The translations under genes were made by a program, and so were the position numbers. From Saprospiraceae bacterium (GTDB taxonomy: Bacteria; Bacteroidota; Bacteroidia; Bacteroidales; JAIPBB01): a stretch of 9,032 bases of DNA. The stretch spans positions 1-9,032 of the forward strand of contig JAIPBB010000218.1 in the NCBI GenBank assembly GCA_021739805.1, in the 5' to 3' direction. Shown here piece by piece: positions 1 through 7,000 of the stretch (positions are counted from its first letter, which is position 1; every line of letters begins with the position of its first letter). The notes below the pieces were generated by a model. The model searched no databases. It was not told the DNA's origin and saw nothing but the letters and a program-made list of their open reading frames with translations.

Positions 1-388
1 ATAAGGAATCCTGCCCTACCCAAACATCCATTTTATCATTGGTATTGTTGTTTAGTAGAATAACAAAATGATACTCATAGGGGTTATTTTTAATCACGTT
101 TTTAGATTCGAAGACGACCCTTTCTTTCCAAAGAACCCCATTGTTAATGTAAAAGATCACCTTACCCTTTTCCAGAAATTTTAATGTAAATTTATTGTCT
201 GGTTTAGCCGAATCTATTAACTGATAAATCCAGAGCGAATCGTTGTCGCAATAGTTGCTAACCTTATACGTTTCTGTCCAGTTCCATGTACCGATTAGAA
301 CTGACATTTCTCCTTCCAGCTTATCTTTTTTACAAGCAGCAAAGGCAATGGTGCAAAAGAAAAGAATAATAAAACGAAATGATTTCAT
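1..388 (-). CDS. Outer-membrane/periplasmic lipoprotein, possibly lipocalin-like (3' end outside window)
   Basis: Reading the minus strand from the ATG at 388-386 gives 129 codons without a stop, running off the left edge, so the C-terminus is missing. Residues 1-18 are a lipoprotein signal peptide: Lys2 and Arg5, a hydrophobic stretch, then the lipobox F-A-A-C with Cys19 as the lipidated residue, followed by K-K-D. The mature part begins, after a short linker, with L-I-G-T-W-N-W (residues 31-37). That resembles the opening strand of small Bacteroidota lipocalin-like lipoproteins, but the fold assignment is inference. The rest alternates polar and hydrophobic residues (K-F-T-L-K-F-L, K-V-I-F-Y-I), as expected for a beta-barrel or beta-sandwich. 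The start is fixed by the signal peptide and by a strong promoter just upstream. It is divergent from the gene at 660. Substrate and function are unknown. Confidence 0.82.
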   Translation of the reverse strand, partial: MKSFRFIILFFCTIAFAACKKDKLEGEMSVLIGTWNWTETYKVSNYCDNDSLWIYQLIDSAKPDNKFTLKFLEKGKVIFYINNGVLWKERVVFESKNVIKNNPYEYHFVILLNNNTNDKMDVWVGQDSL

Positions 389-392
389 AGGT

Positions 393-423
393 CAAATATA
401 CGAGGTTTTCGTCTGGATACAAA
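393..423 (-). promoter_or_regulatory. Bacteroidota-type promoter of the 388 lipoprotein gene
   Basis: On the minus strand, TTTG (423-420) is followed after 19 bases by TATATTTG (400-393). This matches the Bacteroidota housekeeping consensus, TTTG at -33 and TAnnTTTG at -7. Only four bases separate the -7 element from the ATG at 388, so transcription should start at or within a base or two of the start codon. Confidence 0.75.
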
Positions 424-552
424 GTGTTTATGAAACTTTTTAATTCCGTATTATTTTTTCTGCCTGTTCAAATCCGTTCAAGTGCGTTTGAAATAATCTA
501 GCATTTGTAATGCTTCCAAATCTTATAAGCCATGAGAAAAAATCATCCTAAT

Positions 553-572
553 ATTGAATTGTGGGATTCAAT
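553..572. repeat. Inverted repeat ATTGAAT-N6-ATTCAAT
   Basis: Perfect seven-base arms (553-559 and 566-572) around a six-base centre. It lies in the 271 bp gap between the divergent genes at 388 and 660. It shares its TTGAAT/ATTCAA half-sites with the palindromes at 639-660 and 1081-1095. It could be a protein-binding site or a small hairpin; no T-run follows, so a terminator is unlikely. Confidence 0.4.
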
Positions 573-634
573 TGAGTGTGAACTTTTCTTACCAGCATTA
601 AAAAAAACATATTAATCCTATTTTAAAATTATTT

Positions 635-642
635 TAACTTTG
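635..642 (+). promoter_or_regulatory. Candidate -7 element of the 660 gene
   Basis: TAACTTTG fits TAnnTTTG and would place the transcript start near 647, giving a leader of about 13 bases. No good TTTG lies 19 bases upstream (TTAA at 612-615 is the nearest), so the -33 half is weak. Confidence 0.45.
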
Positions 643-660
643 AATAAAAAATTATTCAAA
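639..660. promoter_or_regulatory. Operator-like palindrome over the -7 region and start codon of the 660 gene
   Basis: TTTGAATAA (639-647) and its exact reverse complement TTATTCAAA (652-660) are separated by four A's. The left arm includes the TTTG of the -7 element and the right arm ends on the first base of the ATG. A protein bound here would cover the transcription start. The role is inferred from position only. Confidence 0.4.
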
Positions 661-1025
661 TGAGAACTTTTAAAATATTATTTAGCCTTATTGTAGGCGT
701 AGCAATACTTGGTATTTGGTGTATGCTTTTTTTTAGCGGAAAAATACCCGAATTTAGAACTGAACCAATAAGAATTTTAATGCATATTGCAGCTGAAATA
801 ATTACTGCACTCTCACTTATTATTTCCGGAATATTAATCTTAAATAAAAGTAAATTTTCTGACAAGATATTTTTGTTTTCCATTGGAATGCTAACATACA
901 CCCTCATTGTAAGCCCCGGCTATTATCTTAATAAAGGTGAATTTGCAATGGTTTATATGTTTGGTGTTTTGTTTTGTTTAACAATCTTTTTATTGCTTAA
1001 GGAATTTTTTTTAAAAATTAAATAA
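660..1025 (+). CDS. Small four-helix integral membrane protein, unknown function
   Basis: A 121-residue hydrophobic protein. Four membrane segments can be read at about residues 6-25, 37-61, 69-90 and 95-114, joined by short charged loops (R-T-E-P near 33-36, N-K-S-K near 62-65, N-K-G-E near 91-94), and the basic C-terminus ends K-I-K. The second helix carries polar and acidic residues (M-H-I-A-A-E-I-I-T-A) that could face a bundle interior. No catalytic motif, lipobox or known transporter signature is visible, and I do not recognise the family. The ATG at 660 is chosen because a TAnnTTTG element sits just upstream at 635-642 and because the first helix starts right after it. It stands alone: 88 bases separate it from the next gene, which has its own -7-like element. 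The overlapping minus-strand frame (656-907) is a shadow. Confidence 0.7.
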   Translation: MRTFKILFSLIVGVAILGIWCMLFFSGKIPEFRTEPIRILMHIAAEIITALSLIISGILILNKSKFSDKIFLFSIGMLTYTLIVSPGYYLNKGEFAMVYMFGVLFCLTIFLLLKEFFLKIK

Positions 1026-1052
1026 GCTTCTTTTAAATCATCTATTTATTAC

Positions 1053-1083
1053 TATGAGATGTTAGCATAAATTAATAATTTTG
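1053..1083 (+). promoter_or_regulatory. Candidate promoter of the GNAT gene
   Basis: TATG (1053-1056, three of four matches to TTTG) lies 19 bases before TAATTTTG (1076-1083), which fits TAnnTTTG. The predicted start is near 1088, giving a leader of about 26 bases. Confidence 0.45.
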
Positions 1084-1095
1084 AATAATATTCAA
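1081..1095. promoter_or_regulatory. Operator-like palindrome at the predicted transcription start of the GNAT gene
   Basis: TTGAATA (1081-1087), one central base, then its exact complement TATTCAA (1089-1095). It overlaps the end of the -7 element and is centred on the predicted start at 1088. It shares its arms and its placement relative to the -7 box with the palindrome at 639-660. Confidence 0.4.
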
Positions 1096-1113
1096 CTATA
1101 ATTATTTGAACAG

Positions 1114-1965
1114 ATGATAATAAAATCTCTTAAGGAAATGAATTTCGATTTACTATTTGTTGCATTTTCTATGGCATTTCAAGATTATGAGATGCAATTA
1201 AATGAAGTCGAGTTAAGAAGAATGCTCAATCGTAGAGGATTTAATGCTAATCTATCTTTCGCTGCATTTGATAACGAAAAAATCATTGCTTTCACTTTTA
1301 ACGGAATTGGAGAATTCAATGGAGTAAAAACCGCTTATGATACCGGAACTGGAACTCTTAAAGAATATAGAGGAAAGGGCTTGGCTACCGAAATTTTCAA
1401 TCATTCTATACCATTTCTAAAAGATGCAGGTGTTAAACAATATTTGCTTGAAGTTTTACAACATAATACTGCTGCAGTTTCAGTTTATAAAAAGCTTGGT
1501 TTTAAAATCAGTAGAGAGTTTAACTATTTCATTCAAGAGAATGATAATATTAAACTTAAAACAAAAGAATTTCCTAAGGATTATAAATTACATGAAATAG
1601 ATTTGCTAAATAAAGATTTAATGTCAGATTTTTGGGATTTTACTCCTTCATGGCAAAATAGCTATGAAGCAATAAATAGCAAAATAGATGATTTTAAAAT
1701 AGTAGGAGTTTTTAAAGAAAAAACATTAATTGGCTATTGTATTTTTGAGTTCACATCAGGCGATATCACGCAAATTGCCGTTGATAAAAACTATAGAAGA
1801 AAGGGAATTGCAAGCAATCTGCTAAAAGCTGTATTAAGTTACAATAAACACAATTCAGTTAAAGCAATCAATTACAAACTTGAAGATTTCTCTTCAACAG
1901 ATTTTTTCGAATCAAATAATATAATACTGCAGGGTAAACAATATGAAATGATTAAAGAATTGTAA
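1114..1965 (+). CDS. Tandem-domain GNAT family N-acetyltransferase
   Basis: A 283-residue protein built from two GNAT domains; members of this superfamily transfer an acyl group from acyl-CoA to an amine. The N-terminal domain (about 1-140) is complete in appearance. It has the acetyl-CoA pyrophosphate-binding loop R-x-x-G-x-A at R86-G-K-G-L-A91 after an acidic/aliphatic strand, and the C-terminal signature N118-T-A-A-V-S-V-Y125-K-K-L-G-F130. The second domain (about 150-283) has a second loop, R228-R-K-G-I-A233, preceded by I-T-Q-I-A-V-D, but its C-terminal motif is eroded: S-T-D-F-F-E-S replaces the usual A-x-x-x-Y-x-x-x-G-F. Double-GNAT proteins include mycothiol synthase and some antibiotic-modifying enzymes; this one is not specifically like either, so the acceptor is unknown. 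No signal peptide, so cytosolic. No Shine-Dalgarno is evident, which is normal in this phylum. Confidence 0.85.
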   Translation: MIIKSLKEMNFDLLFVAFSMAFQDYEMQLNEVELRRMLNRRGFNANLSFAAFDNEKIIAFTFNGIGEFNGVKTAYDTGTGTLKEYRGKGLATEIFNHSIPFLKDAGVKQYLLEVLQHNTAAVSVYKKLGFKISREFNYFIQENDNIKLKTKEFPKDYKLHEIDLLNKDLMSDFWDFTPSWQNSYEAINSKIDDFKIVGVFKEKTLIGYCIFEFTSGDITQIAVDKNYRRKGIASNLLKAVLSYNKHNSVKAINYKLEDFSSTDFFESNNIILQGKQYEMIKEL

Positions 1966-2004
1966 TATTTCATAAACTCTATTACACAAAACATTTTTTT
2001 ATTA

Positions 2005-2033
2005 TTTCAACATGTGAATTTGTTTTAGATTTG
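2005..2033 (+). promoter_or_regulatory. Candidate promoter of the DUF2007-like gene
   Basis: TAGATTTG (2026-2033) fits the -7 consensus TAnnTTTG. TTTC (2005-2008), one mismatch from TTTG, lies 17 bases upstream. A start near 2038 would give a leader of about 40 bases that includes the short reading frame at 2058-2081. ATTTG (2029-2033) and CAAAT (2041-2045) form a small inverted repeat over the predicted start. Confidence 0.4.
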
Positions 2034-2057
2034 TCGATAGCAAATTAGAGAATAAAT

Positions 2058-2081
2058 ATGACTATCCAACTCACCTTATGA
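2058..2081 (+). CDS. Possible seven-codon upstream reading frame overlapping the 2078 gene
   Basis: ATG at 2058 opens M-T-I-Q-L-T-L and stops with TGA at 2079-2081, so its stop overlaps the ATG at 2078 in the form ATGA. The purine run AGAG (2047-2050), a weak ribosome-binding candidate, sits seven bases before this ATG, while the main start has a pyrimidine-rich approach. It may couple translation of the main gene by re-initiation, or it may be chance. Whether it is translated cannot be told from sequence. Confidence 0.25.
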   Translation: MTIQLTL

Positions 2082-2560
2082 CAACAGTAGCAAAATACAA
2101 ATATGAAGTCAATGCCATTTTCGTAGTTGATAATCTAAAAAAGTTGGGAATAGAGGCGTCTGTAAATCAACTTCAATCAGGAGATACAATACTATTTGAA
2201 GTTAAGGTAAAGGATGAAGACTCATATAAAGCAGAGATAGAAATCAAAAAAATGGACATAGATGATTCAATTGTTGATCCTGATTCTGAAGGCTATTTGG
2301 ATGGAGTTAAAGAATGGAACAATAATGTTTATAACCCGGGACATTACACTGGTGGTAATATACCTCACTATTTAAAGGATAAATCAATGTGGAAATATGC
2401 AGCACCATTCTTTCTCCTTTGTGCTTTATGTTTCGGTTATATTCTTATAGACGATGGTTTTAAGTTCATGGATTATGAATCTCTAATTTTCATGATATTA
2501 CTTTTGGTTGTTGGAATAAGTATGATTTGGCAACTAAGAAAAAAAAGCCGTAATAAATAG
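2078..2560 (+). CDS. DUF2007-like cytosolic domain with two-helix membrane anchor
   Basis: A 160-residue protein. Residues about 4-60 follow the pattern of DUF2007, a small domain annotated as a putative prokaryotic signal-transducing protein: K-Y-K-Y-E-V-N-A at the start, D-N-L-K-K-L-G-I-E-A-S-V (the usual 'which copy, L-x-x-x-G-I' helix-strand), and a closing strand and helix around V-K-V-K-D-E-D-S-Y-K-A-E-I. An acidic linker (61-72) and a polar loop with P-G-H-Y-T-G-G (87-93) lead to two hydrophobic helices at about 106-124 and 134-153, ending in a basic tail (R-K-K-S-R-N-K). The tail suggests the C-terminus stays in the cytoplasm, so both ends would be cytoplasmic. The DUF2007 match is by eye. 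No alternative in-frame start exists before the upstream TGA at 2015-2017. Function and ligand are unknown. Confidence 0.7.
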   Translation: MTTVAKYKYEVNAIFVVDNLKKLGIEASVNQLQSGDTILFEVKVKDEDSYKAEIEIKKMDIDDSIVDPDSEGYLDGVKEWNNNVYNPGHYTGGNIPHYLKDKSMWKYAAPFFLLCALCFGYILIDDGFKFMDYESLIFMILLLVVGISMIWQLRKKSRNK

Positions 2561-2640
2561 CATAGTTAAGAACCCCACCAAAAAAATCATCTCAAATCTC
2601 CTAAAGTTACTAATAAAAATATCTTTAAAATTTTGTTTTT

Positions 2641-2710
2641 ACACTTTTTGGGAGGTAATTTCACCACTACATGACACTTTTTGGGAGATAAATTTCCATA
2701 CTGACACTTT
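2641..2710 (+). repeat. Three direct repeats, ACACTTTTTGGGAG type, 33 and 30 bp apart
   Basis: In the 296 bp gap between the genes ending at 2560 and starting at 2857, ACACTTTTTGGGAG occurs exactly at 2641-2654 and 2674-2687, and a shortened third copy, ACACTTT, at 2704-2710. Copies two and three are both preceded by TG. The first two share further similarity after the core (G/A-TAA then ATTTC-like). The 30-33 bp spacing is close to three helical turns. It could be an array of regulator-binding sites for the downstream gene, or the leftover end of an insertion sequence; IS21-family ends carry multiple repeats that start TG. No transposase is present in the window. Confidence 0.55.
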
Positions 2711-2807
2711 ATTTACAACAGAATTGGAATTAGTAAAATATTATACTAATAAATAAGTCAATCATTTCAACTTAAATCTAGCAAACTCACAAAATACCTG
2801 TTTACCA

Positions 2808-2839
2808 TTTGGATAAGTGAAATTTGTTTGGTAGTTTTG
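2808..2839 (+). promoter_or_regulatory. Consensus Bacteroidota promoter of the FISUMP gene
   Basis: TTTG (2808-2811), a 20-base spacer, then TAGTTTTG (2832-2839) match the -33/-7 consensus at every fixed position. The predicted start is near 2844, leaving a leader of about 13 bases before the ATG at 2857. Confidence 0.7.
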
Positions 2840-2856
2840 GTCTATAAATCATTAAT

Positions 2857-3888
2857 ATGAAAATGAAACATAGAATTTTCTTTTACCTTTTATCTCTAAC
2901 AGGATTATTTATTTTGCTTTTTACTGCCTGTGAAAAGCATGAAACATTTGAAAAAGGTAGATACATCAATTACAGACCAATCGAAGAAATTCCATCGGTA
3001 ACAACAATTGCAGTAAGCGAAATCACTCCTACATTAGCTAATTGCGGTGGAATTATTACAAGCGATGGAGAATTGGCTATACAAGCTAAAGGAGTTTGTT
3101 GGAGTACAGATTCAACACCTTTAATAACTGACAATAAAACTACCGATGGTGTAGGTTCAGAAAAATTTTCAAGTGCAATTAGTGGTCTAAACCCTAATAC
3201 TATATATTATATTAGGGCTTATGCCACTAACACTTTAGGTACTGCTTATGGTAGTGTAATTTCATTTATAACAAAGCAAGAAAAGGGCACAAAAGTTTAT
3301 GACATTGATAGCAATATTTATTATTGCGACACTATTGGGACTCAAGTTTGGTTAATTGAAAACCTGAAAACAACCAGATATAATGATGGCATCGCAATTC
3401 CTTTGGTCACAGGAAATACATTTTGGAGCAACCAAATCTCAGACGGATATTGTTGGTATTATCATGATAAATCAAAATACAAAAATCCTTACGGAGCATT
3501 ATACAACTGGCACACTGTAAACAGCGGAAAACTTTGCCCCACTGGTTGGCATGTTCCAACAGATGCCGAATGGACAATATTAACAGATTATTTAGGAGGT
3601 GAAAGCATAGCTGCTATAAAACTAAAAGAATCAGGTACAACTCATTGGATTCCTTCAAATATAATCTCAACCAATGAATCCGGTTTCACCGCACTTCCAG
3701 GTGGATACCGAGATACTACAGGTCAATTCCTGGACATTGGCATAAGAGGCGGTTGGTGGACATCAACTGAAGATAGTAGCAATTTTTACAATGCCTGGAA
3801 CTGCCGTATGGAATACATTAATAGCAAAGTTAATAAAAGCGATTATAGTAAGAAAATTGGATTCTCAGTTCGTTGTATTAAGGATTAA
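2857..3888 (+). CDS. FISUMP-domain surface lipoprotein with fibronectin-III-like domain
   Basis: A 343-residue secreted lipoprotein. The signal peptide (M-K-M-K-H-R, hydrophobic to 24) ends in the lipobox L-F-T-A-C with Cys25 lipidated. Residues about 47-139 form a fibronectin-III/Ig-like domain of the kind common in Bacteroidota, with K-G-V-C-W-S-T, L-N-P-N-T-I-Y-Y-I-R-A-Y-A-T-N and a closing S-F-I-T. Residues about 148-343 are a Fibrobacter succinogenes major paralogous (FISUMP) domain: V-Y-D-I-D-x-N-I-Y opening, Q-V-W-L-I-E-N-L-K (163-171), Y-G-A-L-Y-N-W (212-218), C-P-T-G-W-H-V-P-T-D-A-E-W (227-239), L-P-G-G-Y-R (280-285), W-W-T-S-T-E (300-305) and the terminal F-S-V-R-C-I-K-D. The domain's biochemical role is unestablished; surface binding is a guess. 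ATG 2857 is preferred over 2863 because of promoter spacing. It converges with the giant gene ending at 4038. Confidence 0.92.
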   Translation: MKMKHRIFFYLLSLTGLFILLFTACEKHETFEKGRYINYRPIEEIPSVTTIAVSEITPTLANCGGIITSDGELAIQAKGVCWSTDSTPLITDNKTTDGVGSEKFSSAISGLNPNTIYYIRAYATNTLGTAYGSVISFITKQEKGTKVYDIDSNIYYCDTIGTQVWLIENLKTTRYNDGIAIPLVTGNTFWSNQISDGYCWYYHDKSKYKNPYGALYNWHTVNSGKLCPTGWHVPTDAEWTILTDYLGGESIAAIKLKESGTTHWIPSNIISTNESGFTALPGGYRDTTGQFLDIGIRGGWWTSTEDSSNFYNAWNCRMEYINSKVNKSDYSKKIGFSVRCIKD

Positions 3889-3981
3889 ATCATTTAATTC
3901 ACTCCTTTTAAGTGCTTTACGCTCAAAATCTCATCAACCCCCAACCGATAAAATCATTTTTTAATTTTACAATGCTTAATG

Positions 3982-4013
3982 CCGATTGAATATTTATCTA
4001 ATTCAAAATTCGG
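3982..4013. terminator. Weak stem-loop between convergent genes
   Basis: CCGATTGAAT (3982-3991) can pair with ATTCAA (4001-4006) plus TCGG (4010-4013), with a nine-base loop and a three-base bulge. It lies in the 149 bp gap between the convergent stop codons and could end transcription from either side. There is no clean T-run on either strand, so this is only a candidate. Confidence 0.25.
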
Positions 4014-4037
4014 ACTGTTATCAGTTTCGCATCGGTA

Positions 4038-7000
4038 TTATTCCTTCACTACCTTAAAAACCCCTGATTTCCCCTCATCAGTCCTTATCTCAACAAAATA
4101 AACTCCGGTTGAACCCTTCATATCAAAACTTAGCTGATTTGTTGATTTATAATTTTTGTTTAAAACAATCTGCCCAACTAAATTCCGTACAGTCAAATCA
4201 ACACTTTTATATGTTTTTCCTAAATCAACTGCTATTTTGCCGGATGTGGGATTGGGATAGAAGTTAAATGATGGACCGAAGTTGTTATTGATAATTCCTG
4301 TGTCGTCAATGACTTCAACAATAATTGTATCACTTGCCATACAACCATTGTTATCAGTAACGTCAACATAGTAATTGTGAATTCCTGCACCAACATTTGA
4401 ACCAACAATTTGCCTTGTTTGATTTGTTGAATTATCATCCCATAAATATGAAGAAAATCCTGTTCCAGCATTAAGTAATACTGATTCATAAGTCATTTTA
4501 ATTGAAGTATCAGAACCAATGTCAACTATAGGATGGTCAACAAATACAGTAACAGTATCGGAAGAAGAGCAAATAGAGTTAATATCACTAACTGTTACTG
4601 CGAATATTGAATCAACAGAAGGTGAAACTATTATTGAATTAGTTGTGTCTCCTGTACTCCACAAATAAATTGGACCACCAGATGTATTTATAACTAGACT
4701 TTCACCATAACAAATTGTTGTGTCACTTCCTAATTCAGCAATAAAACCTCCAATTATTGTTGTATTCATGCTGTCTTTTGATGTGCATACAGATAATGAA
4801 TCAGTATATGAATAAGTAATAGTATGAGTGCCATATCCAGCCGCTGGTGGATTGAAAATATTACCTGTAACTCCATTGCCACTAAAAGTTCCACCCAAAG
4901 GTGAAACAAATAAAGTATCAGGTGAATTATTTTCACAATAAGATGGAGATAATCCTGACATGGTCACTATAGGAGCAATATTCATAAATGAAATAGTATC
5001 GGCATCAATACAATGCCCATTAGATACTGTAACAGAATATGTGCCAGTTGAGGTAACATTAATCGTTGCTGATGTATCATTAGTGTTCCATAAATAATTA
5101 TTATATAATCCTGCATTCAAAGTATAGGACCCACAAACAGTTGTATCATTACCAAGATTGACCGAGTTTTGAAGTAAGTTTTGTGCAGTTAATGTGCATG
5201 GTATAATTAGATTTGGTGTCTGAATATCATTAGATTTTATATTAAAAGAAGACATGTGTGTTCCAATAGCTAAATTTTTAGAATTAAATTCAATATTAAT
5301 AATGACTGAGTCTGAAGGTTGAATTAAATATTGTGAATTTGTTATTTCAAGCCAGTCAGAATTTGTATTTGTTTTTGACCATAGAACTGTGTTAGCAAGT
5401 AATTTCTGTATATCACTTGAAGGAGGATAATTATAATCAAGACTATTAACTACTACATAACCATTACCTATCTTTCGATAAGCAACAATATCATATGTTG
5501 TTCCCATAATAGTGGATTGCACAAGTTTAACAGCATCATTATTAGTAATAATATATTTGTATAAAATGACATTTCCTGTTGGTGATGAACTTGATACACC
5601 GTTTGTTATTGGATGATTTGAATTAATAACATTAATTGTCTGTGAAGTAGTAACTCTCCCGCTTGATGTTCCAGTAAAAAATCCAGTTCCAAATACTAAT
5701 TGTGAGTTATTAGTATATTGACCTGCAAAAAGCACAGTTCCTCCATTATTAACATAATATTGAAGAATTGGCGACAATGCTTGAATTTGATTTACTCCAC
5801 TTAAATCATTAATATTTGGAATAAAGACCATATCTTTCCCTAAAAGTAAATTCTTTAAAACTACAGTGTCAGTAGTTGTTGTTGTATCGAGATTGAACTT
5901 ATTAACATAAGAGCTTATGGAGTTAATATAATTATTCCAATAATTACTCCAATAGCCATGAATTAGGGCTAATATTTCAATAGTATCTGATTCCACATTT
6001 ACATTGAGACTTAATTGCCCAATATTTTTAATAGTATAAGGAACATTAACTGAATCATTGCAAAAAGGAATTGTAACATTTAAAGATGGTAAAACACTAA
6101 TATTAGGGGCTCCAACGCCTGTACCTGACAAACTGATTAATGCATTCGTATCATTACTAAGGATAGTTACAGCTCCTATTATTGCACCAACTGTTGTAGG
6201 ACTGAAATTAATATAATAGACTTTAAAATCACCTGGTAATATTGTGTCACTACCTACAAGTCCATTTACTGTAAACTGATTAGAATTACTAGTAATAGAT
6301 GTTATTACCAGATTATCACAACCATTATTTGTTACAACTACAGAATCTGAAGCTACTGAGCCAATTGGTGTTGAAGGAAATGTCACTAAATTTGTTGCTA
6401 CACTAATGTCAGGAGAACCAATAACATTCAACGTGCAAGGAATATGTGTAACAGGCTGTTGAGCATCATTTGATAGTATTTTAAATGAAGTAATATAAGT
6501 ACCATTTGATAGACCATTAGAATTAAACTCAATGTTAACGATGCTTGAATCTGAGCCAGAAATTGAATCTTGCATGAAAGATCTTTGAAGCCATTTAGGA
6601 TTTGTATTTGTCTTAGACCATTTAAATGTATTTGCAATGAGTTTCTTAATATTATTATTAGTTGATAAATAATCGAATTCAAAACCATTTATAATGGCAT
6701 ATCCATTTCCAATCCTTCTGTAGGTAATAACTTCATAGGGAGTACCAAAGAAAGATGCTTCAACAAGTTTCACAGCATTACTATTTGTTATGGTGTACAT
6801 CCAAAAATCATAATTACCCGAAGCGAACGAACTTGCTACACTATTTGTTACAGGATGGTTGGAATTCATTATATTCATTGTTTTACTGTTAGTTGTTCCA
6901 TATAATGTGCCTGAAAACATACCGGATCCCAACACCAACTGACTTCCATAATATTGGCCCATAAACAATACAGTTCCTCCATTATTAACATAGGTTTGTA

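Noticed and set aside
255..443. Plus-strand open frame of 62 codons
   Set aside because: It lies opposite the lipoprotein gene, which has a signal peptide, lipobox and consensus promoter; the plus-strand translation has no domain-like features.
656..907. Minus-strand open frame of 83 codons
   Set aside because: Antisense shadow of the four-helix membrane protein; its hydrophobicity simply mirrors AT-rich helix codons.
660..2560. Three single-gene units in one orientation as an integron cassette array
   Set aside because: No repeated attC-like sequences are found between the genes, and no integrase is in view.
3884..3898. ATTAAAT-C-ATTTAAT inverted repeat over the FISUMP stop codon, as a terminator
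   Set aside because: Pure A/T stem with a one-base centre cannot form a stable RNA hairpin and has no T-run after it.
4232..4489. Second minus-strand open frame inside the giant gene
   Set aside because: Out-of-frame shadow of the PKD/sorting-domain region, low complexity, no start context.
6428..6688. Second minus-strand open frame inside nested module A
   Set aside because: Out-of-frame shadow; composed of Leu/Ile/Gln-rich translation of AT-rich codons.
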